DNA of 64,000 nucleotides from Coptis chinensis (lineage: Eukaryota > Streptophyta > Magnoliopsida > Ranunculales > Ranunculaceae). The notes beneath the pieces are model-generated. The model made no database searches. It worked only from the letters and a program-made list of their open reading frames with translations, and was not told where the DNA came from. A program made the position numbers and the translations under genes. Positions 1-10,751 of this stretch are shown here, in pieces; position 1 is the first letter of the stretch; every line of letters begins with the position of its first letter. Where the stretch lies: NCBI GenBank assembly GCA_015680905.1, contig CM027378.1, forward strand, positions 57,561,501-57,625,500, in the 5' to 3' direction.

Positions 1-928
1 ATACTATCATTTCTATATGAAATTGAATACAACATAATCTAAAGATTCTAACTTTATGAAATTTAACTAAACAATAATCCAACCCAACATCAATAACTAC
101 GAAATGACTAACAACCAAGAAATGAAATTAGATCTAAGCAATAGATAAATGACAAAATCGAATTTGATCAATAATAAACTACTTAATTTATCTAATGAAG
201 CAATAACAATATTTTAATACTTTAAATTAAAACAAGGGAAATGAAAACTAATTAACATGGAGATTTAATTCTAGATCTAAAAATTATTCTAACCCTAAAC
301 TCCATTAACATTAGCTTCCTAACCTAACTTATTTTCTAACCTAACTATCTACCATTAACAAAGAGCTAAGCTTTTGTTTTTATACTTTCAGATCCAAAAA
401 TCGTGCATGGGCTTGGAGCCATATTTTGGGCCAGAGAATCAGGCCTAAAACCCAATTCTTTCAGTCCAAAAAGACCTCTTCAGCTGCAGTTGACTTCGAC
501 AGACTTTTTGTCCACTTTTGCTCCTCTGATTGGGCCAAGGCTTAGACCATTGGAAAGCTCTTTCCGAGCCGGTCGTTTTGACGTAAGGTAGGCCCAATTC
601 CGAGGTCTGAGTCCAAAGATATGGTCTTCGGAAGTTCTGTTGACTTTGTGCACTGTTTTTGCCCGCGTGGACTTTGACTTTTCATCTTTTGACCGGGCTT
701 TACAGAGGCATTGTCTTCTTGAAAATTGGCCTTTAATCACAGAACTCCTTAGCAACCGACCTTTGCTCTTTTATCTCGCTAAAGTGGCACATTTCTGTAC
801 ATAATGGACTTTGAAGCATGAAATGCATAAAAACACGTAATCAGTATTAACTCTTACTTATTATTCACATAATTGGTCTAAAACTACGATTGTTAAGGGG
901 TTAAAACTACAGTTTTGGGCTCTTATCA
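1..928 (-). mobile_element. Athila-type LTR (left end outside window)
   Basis: The right end reads ...GGGCTCTTATCA at 917-928, the reverse complement of TGATAAGAGCCC, which starts all the Athila-type LTRs in this window. Much of the block is similar to the LTRs at 44522-46058 and 55592-57138, including the stretch with GTGCATGGGCTTGGAGCC (403-420). About 0.6 kb of LTR would lie left of the window. No polypurine tract follows at 929, so this is either the 5' LTR of a minus-strand element extending leftwards or a solo LTR. It is inserted in the plus-strand relic that resumes at 929; GTGAC (929-933) would be the target duplication. Confidence 0.8.
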
Positions 929-1194
929 GTGACCTCTGTGAGGCTATTCAGACTAGGCAAAGTATGATTATCCGTAGCCAAGAAAACTTCCAGGCCAACG
1001 TGGAGACTCTCGTATAGAGTAATAATGAGTGTTGGGAAGCCGTGGATGTTTTTATGAAGCAACAACGTACGTTTCAAGTAGAAGTTCTACGATGCCTACC
1101 ACCTCATGATGGTTCTTCTTCTGCTGACTCTAGAAGGCATGAGCATCGTCGACGCAGGACGGATGACTCTGGCCCTTCCTCATCTCGTGGCTAG
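929..1194 (+). pseudogene. Athila 3' ORF remnant (C-terminal part)
   Basis: A fragment of a plus-strand reading frame ending in an Arg/Ser-rich tail. It lies upstream of an internal polypurine-like run, like the 3' ORF of the other Athila copy near 49610-50796 on the minus strand. It belongs to the relic 929-5034 and is broken. The function of this extra Athila ORF is not established. Confidence 0.45.
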
Positions 1195-1499
1195 TTCATT
1201 AGCTGTATTATGTTTAAGATTATTTCCTTGTTTTAGTAGAATCTTTATTCCGAGTTGTTTAGTTAAGTAGTTAATATTAGATTATGTATTTGGTTGTTAT
1301 TTGAATTTCAAGTTAATTTAATTTTTGTCAAAGCATGCAATCTATTTTTCATGAATCCCACCTTTCCAACTTGTTTGGGGGTGGCATTATTTGTTTAGCA
1401 TTGTATTTACCTTATCCATATGTTTTGGGAAGTGAATATTGCAAGGTTTTAAGAATATGGTTCATGTGAGTATGTTACCAATATGGTGTAGCTAGAATT

Positions 1500-1500
<1 letters not shown>

Positions 1501-1541
<41 letters not shown>
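1501..1541. repeat. poly-T tract
   Basis: About 40 consecutive T residues inside the internal region of the plus-strand Athila relic. Simple homopolymer expansion; nothing further is implied. Confidence 0.9.
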
Positions 1542-1544
<3 letters not shown>

Positions 1545-2044
1545 CAACCTCAAGGATTAGAAAGTGGATGATTGCTATTTTAAATTCCAGCCAAAATGCT
1601 ATCGGTCTGATTTTTTCACTTTGCATCTCATCTGTTTCAATTTTGGATTTAGAAAATTTTCTTTTTCCATCATCTTGCCTTAACAATTTAGGGAACTTGT
1701 GGAACTTGGTTTAAGAAACTAGTGCCCTATAAATACATGGCACACCATATACTTCATACTACACCATTATTTTTCATCACACCAGCACGTCTCAATTTCA
1801 CCCCGCAATTCATACCACAATAAGTTCTCGGAGCGCGCATACCCTCTCTCTTGCCTTAGAATAGAGCGCTCCCACGCCCAAGTTCCTAGATTGCAGAATT
1901 TTGCTTTGTCAGAATTGAGCATGCCCGCCCGGTTCCATAGGCCATTCTGAGCACGCCCGCGCCCTGACCTCTACGTACCACAAGTTTTTTTTCTTGGGGT
2001 TTTCTGCATTCACTTTCAGGAGTTCAGTAGTGTATTTGTTTGCT

Positions 2045-2236
2045 ATGAAATCTCCTCAAATCATACTACAGCAGTCCTTCGAAGAATTTCTTGAGAGCGA
2101 CACCTATGGATACTGGTTCCGCGACTTGATTGCGCAGTCAGGATGGCAGCCTTTAATGGTAAGTGCCGATGAAAATTATTCTCTTGCACTTACTGCTTAT
2201 TTTTATGATCATTGTAAGTTTATGCTATGCACTTAG
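2045..2236 (+). pseudogene. Athila accessory ORF remnant
   Basis: A short open frame starting MKSPQIILQQSFEEFL and containing a YGYWFRDLI-type motif and the segment LTAYFYDH. It is clearly related to the minus-strand frame at 48406-48924 (MTSPTIIPDQSFEDLF; LASYFYDN). Both lie in the 3' part of Athila-type elements, between an internal polypurine-like run and the 3' untranslated region. This copy keeps only the N-terminal part. The family is recognisable by internal comparison, but its function is unknown to me. Confidence 0.6.
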
Positions 2237-3702
2237 GAATATATATAATTAAAAAGTTTATGCTATGCACTTAGGAATATTGGTATTGTTTCTTTTTCTG
2301 TGATGATAATAGTCTAGAAGTTTTACGTTAGCTTTTAAATTATAATAGTTTTTAGAAACGTAGGTTAATATGTAGGTAATAGTCATTGCATCTTTCCATA
2401 AATATATTGTGTGAGCATCTATGTTTGTATTGACAGTAAGTTTCTAAAATCTAGACTAGCGTATTACTTATTCTACAAATCTTGTGAGAATATAGCCTAA
2501 AAGCCTTATGAGTGAAATATCTGAGTAATAACACAAGGGAGAAATAAATTCCGAATAGAGAAATCACACGTCCACTTGCTTGATCACTATACCATATCGT
2601 AAGCGAGAATTTATGCGCTTTTTGGATCGATATAGCAAGAAATTCAAATCTATATGAAATTATTTTCCGCTAGTCGCCCCTCTGAGCCTTTCTTTAGCCT
2701 TTTCATAAACTACAAATCTTTTACCCTTTTATAAAAACAAAATAAAAATAAAATTAGCTTACCCATTTTTGAATGAATCTGAGAATATAGATGAAATGAA
2801 GAAAAGAAAAGAGAAAGACCTGTGGAAAACCAAGAATTTGTTAGTTGCTTCAAATAAGAAAAGAAAAGAAAGTTTTCATCCAAAGAAAAGAAAATAAATA
2901 AATAAATAAAATAAAAAGTTAGAACTCCAAAAACAAAATCAAAGGAATCAAAAGCCAAAAGAAAAAGGAAAAAATGGCTAAAGAAGGAAATAAAGTGTAG
3001 AAGCAAAGTAAGGACAAGGTTTTCTTTAGTTACATATTTTGAAGATCCTATTATCTTAGACTTGCCCTTTTGAATATCAATTTCCTTCCTTCTTAAAACC
3101 ATCACCTAATCCCCGCAACACCTAATAAAGGCCTCTTACTCAATTAAGAATAGGTAAGAGTGATAGTAAGTGGCAGATGTGTTTGATCGACTTCGGCTTC
3201 CTTGTACGTCATTGAGATTGTAAGGTAAAGTGTGCCCACTACATACTGGAGTGAGCGAAACTAGAGTGGAAAAATCAGAGTGTTTTTGTCTTGACATATT
3301 TGTGAGGACCTACTTAAGGACGCTATTCCAAAGTTTTAAAAAAGGACCTGTTATTGCATTTCATAGCATAGTTCATTATATATATGTTTATCCGTATATG
3401 ATTGATTATTATGCATGTATTAGCTTAGATTTTGAATTGATTATTCTGTATTCATTGCTAGTGAGATGTATATATATCTAAGAATAAATAAGAAAACGGT
3501 AATTTTATTTCTTAGTCGATGTAGTATAGATGAAGTTTGTGAGTACCTTCTCTGGAAAACTCTCACGAGGCTATAACTCGTCCACTAGGGAATTCCTAGT
3601 GGCTTAAGGCCTTATTACATATGGTCAATACAATCGCACTCGGCGAAACATGATTAGTTAGAACTCTATTAAATTCTCATATCTGCTTGAGGACAAGCAA
3701 AA

Positions 3703-3720
3703 TGCTGTTTTGGGGTGGTT
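3703..3720 (+). other. polypurine tract of Athila relic
   Basis: TGCTGTTTTGGGGTGGTT lies immediately before the LTR start TGATAAGAGCCC at 3721. This is the usual place for plus-strand priming in LTR elements. The minus-strand Athila has the same arrangement next to 46058. Confidence 0.8.
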
Positions 3721-5034
3721 TGATAAGAGCCCAAAACTATAGTTTTAACCCCTTAATAATATTACATTTAGACCAATTATGCTTATAATAAATAAGAGTT
3801 AGTACTGTTTACGTGCTTTTGTGTATTTCAGGTCTTGGAGTCAAATATATGAAGAAATATGTCACTTTTGCAAGAGAAAAGAGCAAAGGTTGGTTGCTAA
3901 GAAGTTCTATGGTTAAAGCCTAAGTTTCAAGGAGAAAAGGCCTTTTTAAAGCCCAGTCAAAGCTGAAAAGTCAAAGTCAATGCAGGCAGAAATAGAGCAG
4001 AAAAGTCAACAGAACTTCCACAGGCCGTATCTTTGGACTCAGACCTCGGAATTGGGTCTACTATATGTCAACATGACCGGCTCGGAAAGAGCCTTCTAAT
4101 GGTCTAGGCCTTGATCTAATCAGAGAAGTAAAAGTGGACAAAAAGGCTTCCAGCAGAGAAACCTTTTTTGAACTTGTGTAATTAGGTTTTGGGCTTGATT
4201 TAGTGGCCCAAAATATAGCTCCAAAGTCCATGCACGAAATTGTAAAACTAGCCCTCTCTTATATAAAAAGGACTAAGGCAAAACTCTAACTCACTCTCAA
4301 CCCATTAGTTTAATTCTAAATTACCTTTATTTCTTCTCTTAGTTTTAAACCTAATTATTGTTTTCTAGACTAGACACCATTAATTCAATCCAAGTTATTG
4401 TTATTGTTTCTATGATGTCTTATTCTTATTCTTTTAATTATGATAGTCTAATAAATCTTAGCTAAACCTCCATTAGAGGGGTTTGATTAAAGCTTTGATA
4501 AAGACTTGATGTGTTAGCATAGAATAGTTGTAGTAAGATATTCCACTCTAGAAGGTAGTTATTTCACCATGAGAATGGGTTTCAATTGCCTCACATGCTA
4601 ATTATTAGTTGGTAAAGATGCCATGAATAATTAGGGATAAAAAGACTTAACCTTTATGTGAAAACATAAAGATTAGGGTTTCAACGAATCTATACTAGCA
4701 TATTAGGAATACATCAAGGTGGAATCAAATCCCCCTAATCCCTTTTTCTCATTCACATCTTCTTATTAAATTGCAATAGTATAATTTAGAACATCTTAAT
4801 TAGTTATTTTCACCATATTAGTATAATTAAACCATTGCTCTCATTGATATTGTAGAATTGTTAAATTAGTGAAACTTGTACGTTCTATACAACTAGGAGG
4901 GGAACGAATTCTGACTCCAGTTTTATTACACAATAATCGAGAGTAGAACTTTGATAATAATAGATTAAAATAGTTTTACTTCTGCTGAGTTTAATTAGCT
5001 AAGTAGGAGTAAACAATAGTTTTTTAAGATTATC
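3721..5034 (+). mobile_element. 3' LTR of plus-strand Athila relic
   Basis: Starts TGATAAGAGCCC right after the polypurine tract and ends ...GATTATCA at 5034. Length is about 1.3 kb, compared with about 1.5 kb for the other family members here. It shares the conserved block CCTCCATTAGAGGGGTTTGA (about 4468-4487) with the LTR at 6228-7745 and, inverted, with 44522-46058. The matching 5' LTR is not in the window, so no LTR-pair age can be given. ATGAT (5035-5039) would be the downstream target duplication. Confidence 0.8.
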
Positions 5035-5313
5035 AATGATGAAAATGATATTCCTTCTGAAGCTGCCATCAATATTGACAAAGAAGTTGTCGAGGCTGAT
5101 ACCGAAGCTACCGAGATTGAGAAAAACACCAATGATGATGATGTGGACACAATTAATCCCACCGAGACTATGGCTACCCCATCTCTCATTCTTGACTCAT
5201 TTCGTCTTGATCCCTCCACTCTAGAGGGAATCGATATGCTTGTTGGTGTTGACTTAGATCTTGAAGCCAGATGCAATGTTCTAGATCAAACCAAAGACTC
5301 CATCCCGAGCTAA
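5035..5313 (+). pseudogene. 3' fragment of an unidentified acidic ORF
   Basis: An open frame that begins at the LTR junction and runs to a TAA at 5311-5313, about 92 codons. It is rich in Asp, Glu and Thr (for example NTNDDDVDTINPTETMATPS) and ends DQTKDSIPS. Its upstream part is missing because the plus-strand Athila relic is inserted immediately before it. I do not recognise the family. It lies antisense to the Tat element whose 3' repeats begin nearby, so it could be an antisense extra ORF of that element or an unrelated host gene end. Confidence 0.35.
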
Positions 5314-5439
5314 TTTTTTCTTCATGATTTGCTCCAGTTTGTAATATTGATACAATGATCTGTCTACTTTGGCTCATTCTCTTAAACTTCCTTTGAATTA
5401 TGAAAAACAGATCTTCTTGCTTCTTGTCATTTGCTTATA

Positions 5440-6227
5440 TTTTATAATATATATGTTAATAGCTTTAGATACTTAGTAAAAATATGAAAAGAAAATTAGA
5501 GTTTCGATATTACGTACTCTAATTAAAAGCAGTATCAATGGATACTTAGTTAGATTTTGAAAAGAAAATTAAATTTTTGATACCACTCCAATTACAAACA
5601 GTATCGATTGATACTTATTAAGATTTTGAAAAGAAAATTAGATTTTCGATACCACTCAAATTAAGAGTAGTATCAATTGATACTTAGTAAGATTTTGAAA
5701 AGAAAATTATATTTTCGATACCACTCCAATTAAAAGCAGTATCGATTGATACTTATTAGGATTTTAAAAAGAAAATTATATTTTCGATACCACTCCAATT
5801 AACAGCAGTATCGATTGATACTTAATAAGATTTTGAAAAGAAAATTAGATTTTCGATACCACTCTAATTAAGAGTAGTATCAATTGATACTTAGTAAGAT
5901 TTTGAAAAGAAAATTAAATTTTTGATACCACTCCAATTACAAATAGTATCGATTGATACTTATTAAGATTTTGAAAAGAAAATTATATATTTTCGATACC
6001 ACTCTAATTAAAAGCAGTATCAATTGATACTTAATAAGATTTTGTAAAGAAAATTAGATTTTCGATACCACTCCAATTAAGAGTAGTATTAATTGATACT
6101 TAGTAAGATTTTGAAAAGAAAATTATATTTTTGATACCACTTCAATTAAAAACAGTATTGATTGATACTTAATAAAATCTTGAAAAGAAAATTAGATTTT
6201 CGATACCACTCCAATTAAGAGTAGTAT
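5440..6227. repeat. 69-bp tandem repeat with perfect palindrome, left part
   Basis: About eleven copies of a 69-bp unit; for example, GATACTTA begins at 5679 and again at 5748. Each unit carries GATACCACTCCAATTA and, in many copies, the perfect 16-bp palindrome AGTATCAATTGATACT. The array resumes at 7746 after a nested solo LTR. The position downstream of a Tat-lineage integrase on the minus strand suggests the hypervariable 3' region of that element. Confidence 0.85.
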
Positions 6228-7745
6228 TGATAAGAGCCCAAAACTGTAGTTTTAACCCCTTAATAATACTACTTTTAGACCAATTATGCGAGTAATAAAT
6301 AAGAGTTAATGCTAATTACGTGTTTTTATGTATTTTAGGCATGAAACTCAATTATGTGCAGAAATGTGCCACTTTGGCGATACAAAGGAGCAAATGGTTG
6401 GTTGTTAAGAAGTTCTGTGATAAAGGCCAAGATTCAAGGAGACAAAGCCTTTATGAAGCCCGATCAAAAGCTAAAAAGTCAACATGGGCAGAAACAGTGC
6501 ACAAGTCAGCAGAACTTCCGAAGACCATAACTTCTGACCAGATTTGGACTTTGGACTCAGGCCTCGGATTTGGGCCTACCTTACGTCAAAATGATCAGCT
6601 CGGAAAGAGATTACCAATGGTCTAAGCCTTGACCCAATCAGAGGAGCAAAAGTGGACGAAAAGTCTATTGAAGTCAAAGTTAGCTGAAACGGGCTTTGTG
6701 GACTGAAGAAATTGGGCTTTGGCCTAGATTTTCCAGCCCAAAACATGAAACCTCAGCCCATGCACGAAATTGTGGATCTGGTATCCTTCTTTACATAAAA
6801 CAAGACTTAGCTCTTAAGAAAGATATAGTTAGATAGCTTAGAATAGGAAGTAGCCATTAAAATAGCTTGCAGATCTAGTTTTTGGAATTTCAATTAGTTA
6901 ATTAATTAGTTTCATACATTGTTCTAGATTAGTTATTTGTAATGATTGTTTTTCATTGATTCGATAAATAAAATAGTAGTTCTTGATCATTTCAATTTTG
7001 TCATTTAAATTTGTAGATCTAAGTTCAATTCTTGTTGTTATTCCATTCTTAGTTATTAATTAGATTTGAAGTATTGTTAGTTAAAATTAGTAAAGTTCAA
7101 ATCTTTATATTATGTCTAGTTTTAATTCAATGGAAAATGATAGTTTGATGAATCAAGGCTAAACCTCCATTAGAGGGGTTTGATGAAGCCTTGATAAAAA
7201 CTTGATTGTGTAGTATAGAATCGTTGTAAGAATCTATTCTACTCTAGAAAGTCATTGATACGCTATGAGAATAGATGGATGACCTCACATGCTAGTTATG
7301 AATTGGTAGAAATGCCATGTATAATTAGGGATTAGATCGACCAATTCTTACCGTGAGAACGTAAGAATTGGTTTACAACAAATCTACGCTAGTTTATTAA
7401 GTTAGATTCAAGGTGGAATCAAATTCCCCTAATTCTTTATCTAGATTCAACTCTTAGCAATTGTCATTTCGTTATTCGTAGCTTGTTATTTGAATTCACA
7501 TCGTAGTATAAATTCCACCATTACTCTCATTAGACTTTAGATAGACTCGTCAATTGTAGAAAACTTGAATGCTAAAGGATTAGGAGTGGAACGAATCTTC
7601 TATTCCAACTCTACATCAATAAATTCGATAGTAGAAAACAAATATCTTGATAAATCTAGTATAAGCTATAGTTTATTGTTTTATTTGCGTTTAGACTTCA
7701 TCGTTTATTCGTAGTAGAATTATATTCACTTTTAGCAGGTTATCA
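6228..7745 (+). mobile_element. solo LTR, Athila-type, with target duplication
   Basis: Starts TGATAAGAGCCC at 6228 and ends ...GCAGGTTATCA at 7745 (1518 bp). The flanks are AGTAT (6223-6227) and AGTAT (7746-7750), a clean 5-bp target duplication. No internal element region is present, so this is a solo LTR left by LTR-LTR recombination. It looks whole as an LTR. The insertion point is inside the palindrome of a 69-bp repeat unit, and removing the LTR restores the repeat. Confidence 0.92.
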
Positions 7746-7830
7746 AGTATCAATTGATACTTAGTAAGATTTTGAAACGAAAATTATATTTTCGATACCA
7801 CTCCAATTAAAAGAAGTATCGATTTCTATC
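7746..7830. repeat. 69-bp tandem repeat, right part
   Basis: Continuation of the 69-bp array after the solo LTR: the rest of the interrupted palindrome, GATACTTAGTAAGATTTTG and GATACCACTCCAATTA, then a partial unit fading out near 7825. Confidence 0.8.
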
Positions 7831-8157
7831 ATATCTTCGACATCGAGATAAGGATCTACATATGAGGATCGAGATGAGGATAATTTTTGACCTGGTATCG
7901 AGATGAGGATCTACAGATCACTAGAATTTTTTCTTTGACTTGGTACCGATACCAGGATTCGAACTCGTAACCTCTCTTGAAGCCAAATTTTGTAATGAAA
8001 CTTGTAACATTTATTCAATATAAAAACTCATTATTACCAATACTAAATAAATTCAACCAGTTGGCTCAAACCCCAACATGCACTGAATTAAATCAGGCCA
8101 TTAAACTTTAGTGATTTATCATTTAAACCTTAAACTGTCCCGCGCACAGATAACCAA
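7831..8157. repeat. degenerate GAGATGAGGATC repeats and spacer
   Basis: Contains two or three imperfect copies of a GGTATCGAGATGAGGATCTA-type unit (about 7840-7920). The same unit recurs as a regular array at 9316-9460. The rest (about 7960-8157) is unique AT-rich sequence with no gene that I can see. It is probably part of the 3' region of the Tat element. Confidence 0.55.
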
Positions 8158-8345
8158 TAATTACTTTTTCATTAATTTTCCTCGTTTTATTGCTAATCAC
8201 CATTAACTTTTCTCGTTTTATAGCTCAACACCATTAACTTTCCTCATTTTCTTGCTAATCACCATTAAGTTCCCTTATTTTCTTGCTAATCACCATTAAA
8301 TTACCTTATTTTCTTGCTAATCACCATTAAGTTTCATCATTTTTA
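8158..8345. repeat. 31-bp tandem repeat
   Basis: TTGCTAATCACCATTAA-type units recur with 31-bp spacing (about 8190, 8221, 8252, 8283, 8314), roughly six copies including degenerate edges. It lies directly upstream of the small acidic ORF at 8432. Confidence 0.8.
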
Positions 8346-8431
8346 TAATTTTTTACTACTATAAAATGACCCTTACCTGCATGATTCTAAACCACCTTTT
8401 ATAAACCTCTTACTGAAAACAACAAATAAAA

Positions 8432-8734
8432 ATGTCTCTCGTTTCATACTTCCTTACTGTTCTTGTTGTTTTCATGGTTCTCCCAGACTACCCTCATTGG
8501 TCAGACTGTCCTACCAACGAGTATTATGATGATGAAGAAGAGCAAGAAGAAGAAGAAGAAATAGAAGAGAACGAGGAAGAAGAAGAATATGAAGATGAAT
8601 GGCTTCGAGACCCATATTGCTATGAAAAAGGTAATGATGGGTTTTCAACTGATGGTGATGACAAGGATGATGGTGAAGATGGTGATGATGAGGATGAAGA
8701 TGAAGATGAAGACGAAGATGACGATGAATATTAA
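8432..8734 (+). CDS. small highly acidic ORF with N-terminal hydrophobic segment
   Basis: 100 codons starting MSLVSYFLTVLVVFMVLPDY. That N-terminus is hydrophobic and could be a signal peptide or membrane anchor. It is followed by a Glu-rich block (residues about 31-52) and an Asp/Glu-rich tail ending DDDEY. A TATA-like TATAAAATG (about 8361) lies about 70 bp upstream. The acidic part is encoded by GAA/GAT/GAG triplet runs, so microsatellite growth may explain much of it. It lies antisense to the surrounding Tat element, in its 3' repeat region. I do not recognise a family, and expression is unproven; it may be a chance ORF or an antisense extra ORF of the element. Confidence 0.35.
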   Translation: MSLVSYFLTVLVVFMVLPDYPHWSDCPTNEYYDDEEEQEEEEEIEENEEEEEYEDEWLRDPYCYEKGNDGFSTDGDDKDDGEDGDDEDEDEDEDEDDDEY

Positions 8735-8959
8735 TGTTTTCTTTATGTTATTTAGTTTTAAAATCTGTGTAATAGCCTTGTTTTGCTTATGTTATCCTTT
8801 TTTAATGAACTATTATCGCACTACTCTATCAAATGGCATTTGTAATTATTTAAAAAGAACAAAATGGAAAATCGATACTATTCGCCTACCATATTTGCAG
8901 CCGACAAATAAGAAAAAATATATATCCCTTATTGTCACAGTACATACCTTAAGTGTTTG

Positions 8960-9470
8960 CCTTTGACCTGGTATCGAGCATACGATACCATATATACCAG
9001 TATTTTCATCACAATCTTGACATGATATCGACATTTCTGCCAATACTAGGATTTTCATTATGATCTTGATATGATATCGACATTTCTGCCAATACTAGGA
9101 TTTTCATCACGATTTTGACCTAATATCGACATTTCTGCCAATACCAGGATTTTTTTATCCGAACTCGACATTGCTGTCAAGAATTGGATTTTTTTACCTG
9201 AACTCGACATTATTGTCAAGAATTGGATTTTTGACCCGTACTCAACATTGCTGCCAAGAACTGGATTTTTTTACCTGAACTTAATATTGTTGCCAAGAAC
9301 TAGATTTTTTAACCTGGTATCGAGATGAGGATCTACAGATCACCAGGGTTTTCTCTTTGACTTGGTATCGAGATGAGGATCTACAGATCACCAGGGTTTA
9401 TGTTTGACCTGGTATCGAGATGAGGATCTACAGATCACCAGGATTTATTGTTTGACCTGTTATCAATATA
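8960..9470. repeat. compound tandem repeats (49-, 39- and 48-bp units)
   Basis: Three adjoining arrays. Units containing GATATCGACATTTCTGCCAA repeat every 49 bp (9024, 9073, 9122). Units with CTCGACATTGCTG and CAAGAATTGGATTTTT repeat about every 39 bp (9122-9300). Units with GGTATCGAGATGAGGATCTA repeat every 47-48 bp (9316, 9364, 9411). All share a GGTATC/GATATC-like core, which suggests one ancestral unit that diverged in length. They sit between the Tat integrase end and the 31- and 69-bp arrays, as expected of a Tat 3' region. Confidence 0.85.
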
Positions 9471-9632
9471 TAATTCTAGAAATACGAGGATTTGTGATAT
9501 TTGTATAGATATTGCTTTTGGAAATATCAATCTCTTTATTGGCCAAAAATACATCATGATACTTAGAATATTCTTTATTGATAAAATGCTTTCAAATTGC
9601 TTATATTTTGAGGCTTTGGTAATATTATACCT

Positions 9633-10590
9633 TTAGCCGTTTTTAAGTAATAAGCTCCATTGATTCCCACTTTGTGAATGATGTAAGGCCCATCCCAGCT
9701 TGCCAGCCCCTTTCTCTTTAGTTGCTTGAATAACCATTTTCAAGAACAAATCGCCTTCTTGAAAATGTCTTTCTCTTACTTTCTTGTTGAAAGTTTTTCT
9801 GAGCTGCCGATGGTATGTGTCGAGCCTTAATCTTGCTTTATCTCTTGTTTCCTCGAGATTTAGAACTTTTTCTTCCATTACTTCGTTATTTTGGCCATTC
9901 ATTAAGATCTTTGTTCTGGATGTCGATACCACCATTTCTGATGGAGTTACTGCTTCCACGCCATAAGCTAACGTAAAAGGAGATTCACCCGTGGCAGTTC
10001 GAGGTGTCGTTCTATAAGCCCATAGAACGCTGTTTAATTCATCCACCCAGAGACCTTTCTTGTCTTTAAGCTTTTTCTTGATATTATCCATAATAGTTTT
10101 ATTTGTTACTTCTGCTTGCCCGTTGGCACAGATGTGAAATGCTTTACCTTGTATGATTCCAAGAAAGCTTTTACTTTTCCTCCCTCGAACTGTGGCCCGT
10201 TATCTAATATAATGGCATATGGCAACCTATATCGACATATTACTCTTTTGAAAAGAAAATTTATCACATCTTGCTCTTTTATGTGCTGTAAGGCTATGGC
10301 CTCTACCCACTTTGTGAAATAGTCTATGACCACGAGCATGAATCATCTTTTACCTCTTCTAGGTGCTAGAGGACTGACAATATCCATGCCCCATAGCGCA
10401 AAAGGCTATGGATTTGATACACAGTGCAACTCTTCAGCTGGAACGTGTATAACCATTCCATGTATTTGGCATTACATACACTTTTTAGCATAACAAAGAC
10501 AATCTCTTCGCATCTAAGGCCAAAAATACCCTTGCCTCGTTATTTTATTTGCTAATGATCTTCTAGCTGAGTGGTTTCCACATTCTCTTT
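9633..10590 (-). pseudogene. Tat element integrase
   Basis: Minus-strand integrase of the Ty3/gypsy element. Visible parts are an N-terminal zinc-binding region with paired His and Cys residues (about 10590-10450), then the core with motifs GMDIVSP, LVVIDYFTKWVEA, ILDNGPQF and the E of GQAEVTNK, giving the expected D, D and E catalytic residues. The end contains WVDELNSVLWAYRTTPRTAT. It is the last pol domain, followed by the tandem-repeat 3' region. It is broken as a gene, being spread over several frames. Confidence 0.85.
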
Positions 10591-10751
10591 CGTGGAGTTC
10601 TACAATGATTAAATGCGCATCTTCAGGTGATATACATTTTAAATGCGGACCTCCAAGATTCTTTCGATATAGCTCATCATCAATTAAAATATATCTTTGT
10701 GCTCCAGCTTTGATTCTTCTGGCTTAATTTTTGTCCTCAGGTATTTTACCC

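Larger units (their letters stand above)
929..5034 (+). mobile_element. Athila-lineage Ty3/gypsy relic, 3' half
   Basis: Remnant of a plus-strand Athila-type element: the end of a 3' ORF (stop at 1192-1194), a polypurine-like run near 1371-1388, a second ORF piece (2045-2236), a long untranslated stretch, the polypurine tract and a 3' LTR. The order matches the 3' part of the minus-strand Athila at 44522-57138. No gag, protease, RT or integrase and no 5' LTR are in the window. It is broken, with many breaks, and older than the LTR at 1-928, which interrupts it. Confidence 0.75.

Noticed and set aside
2710-3105. 131-codon minus-strand open frame
   Set aside because: Low-complexity Phe/Leu/Ser-rich translation of an A-rich untranslated stretch of the Athila relic; the reverse counterpart near 46801-47070 shows the same composition. 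Not a gene.
5440-6227. CRISPR-like spaced repeats
   Set aside because: The units are contiguous 69-bp tandem copies without unique spacers, in a plant genome. They are satellite-type repeats.
7930-7965. tRNA-like or SINE B-box sequence (GGATTCGAACTCGTAACCTC)
   Set aside because: A B-box-like string alone, with no A box, no tRNA fold and no tail. The similar GGATTCGAACCCC near 18213 is equally isolated.
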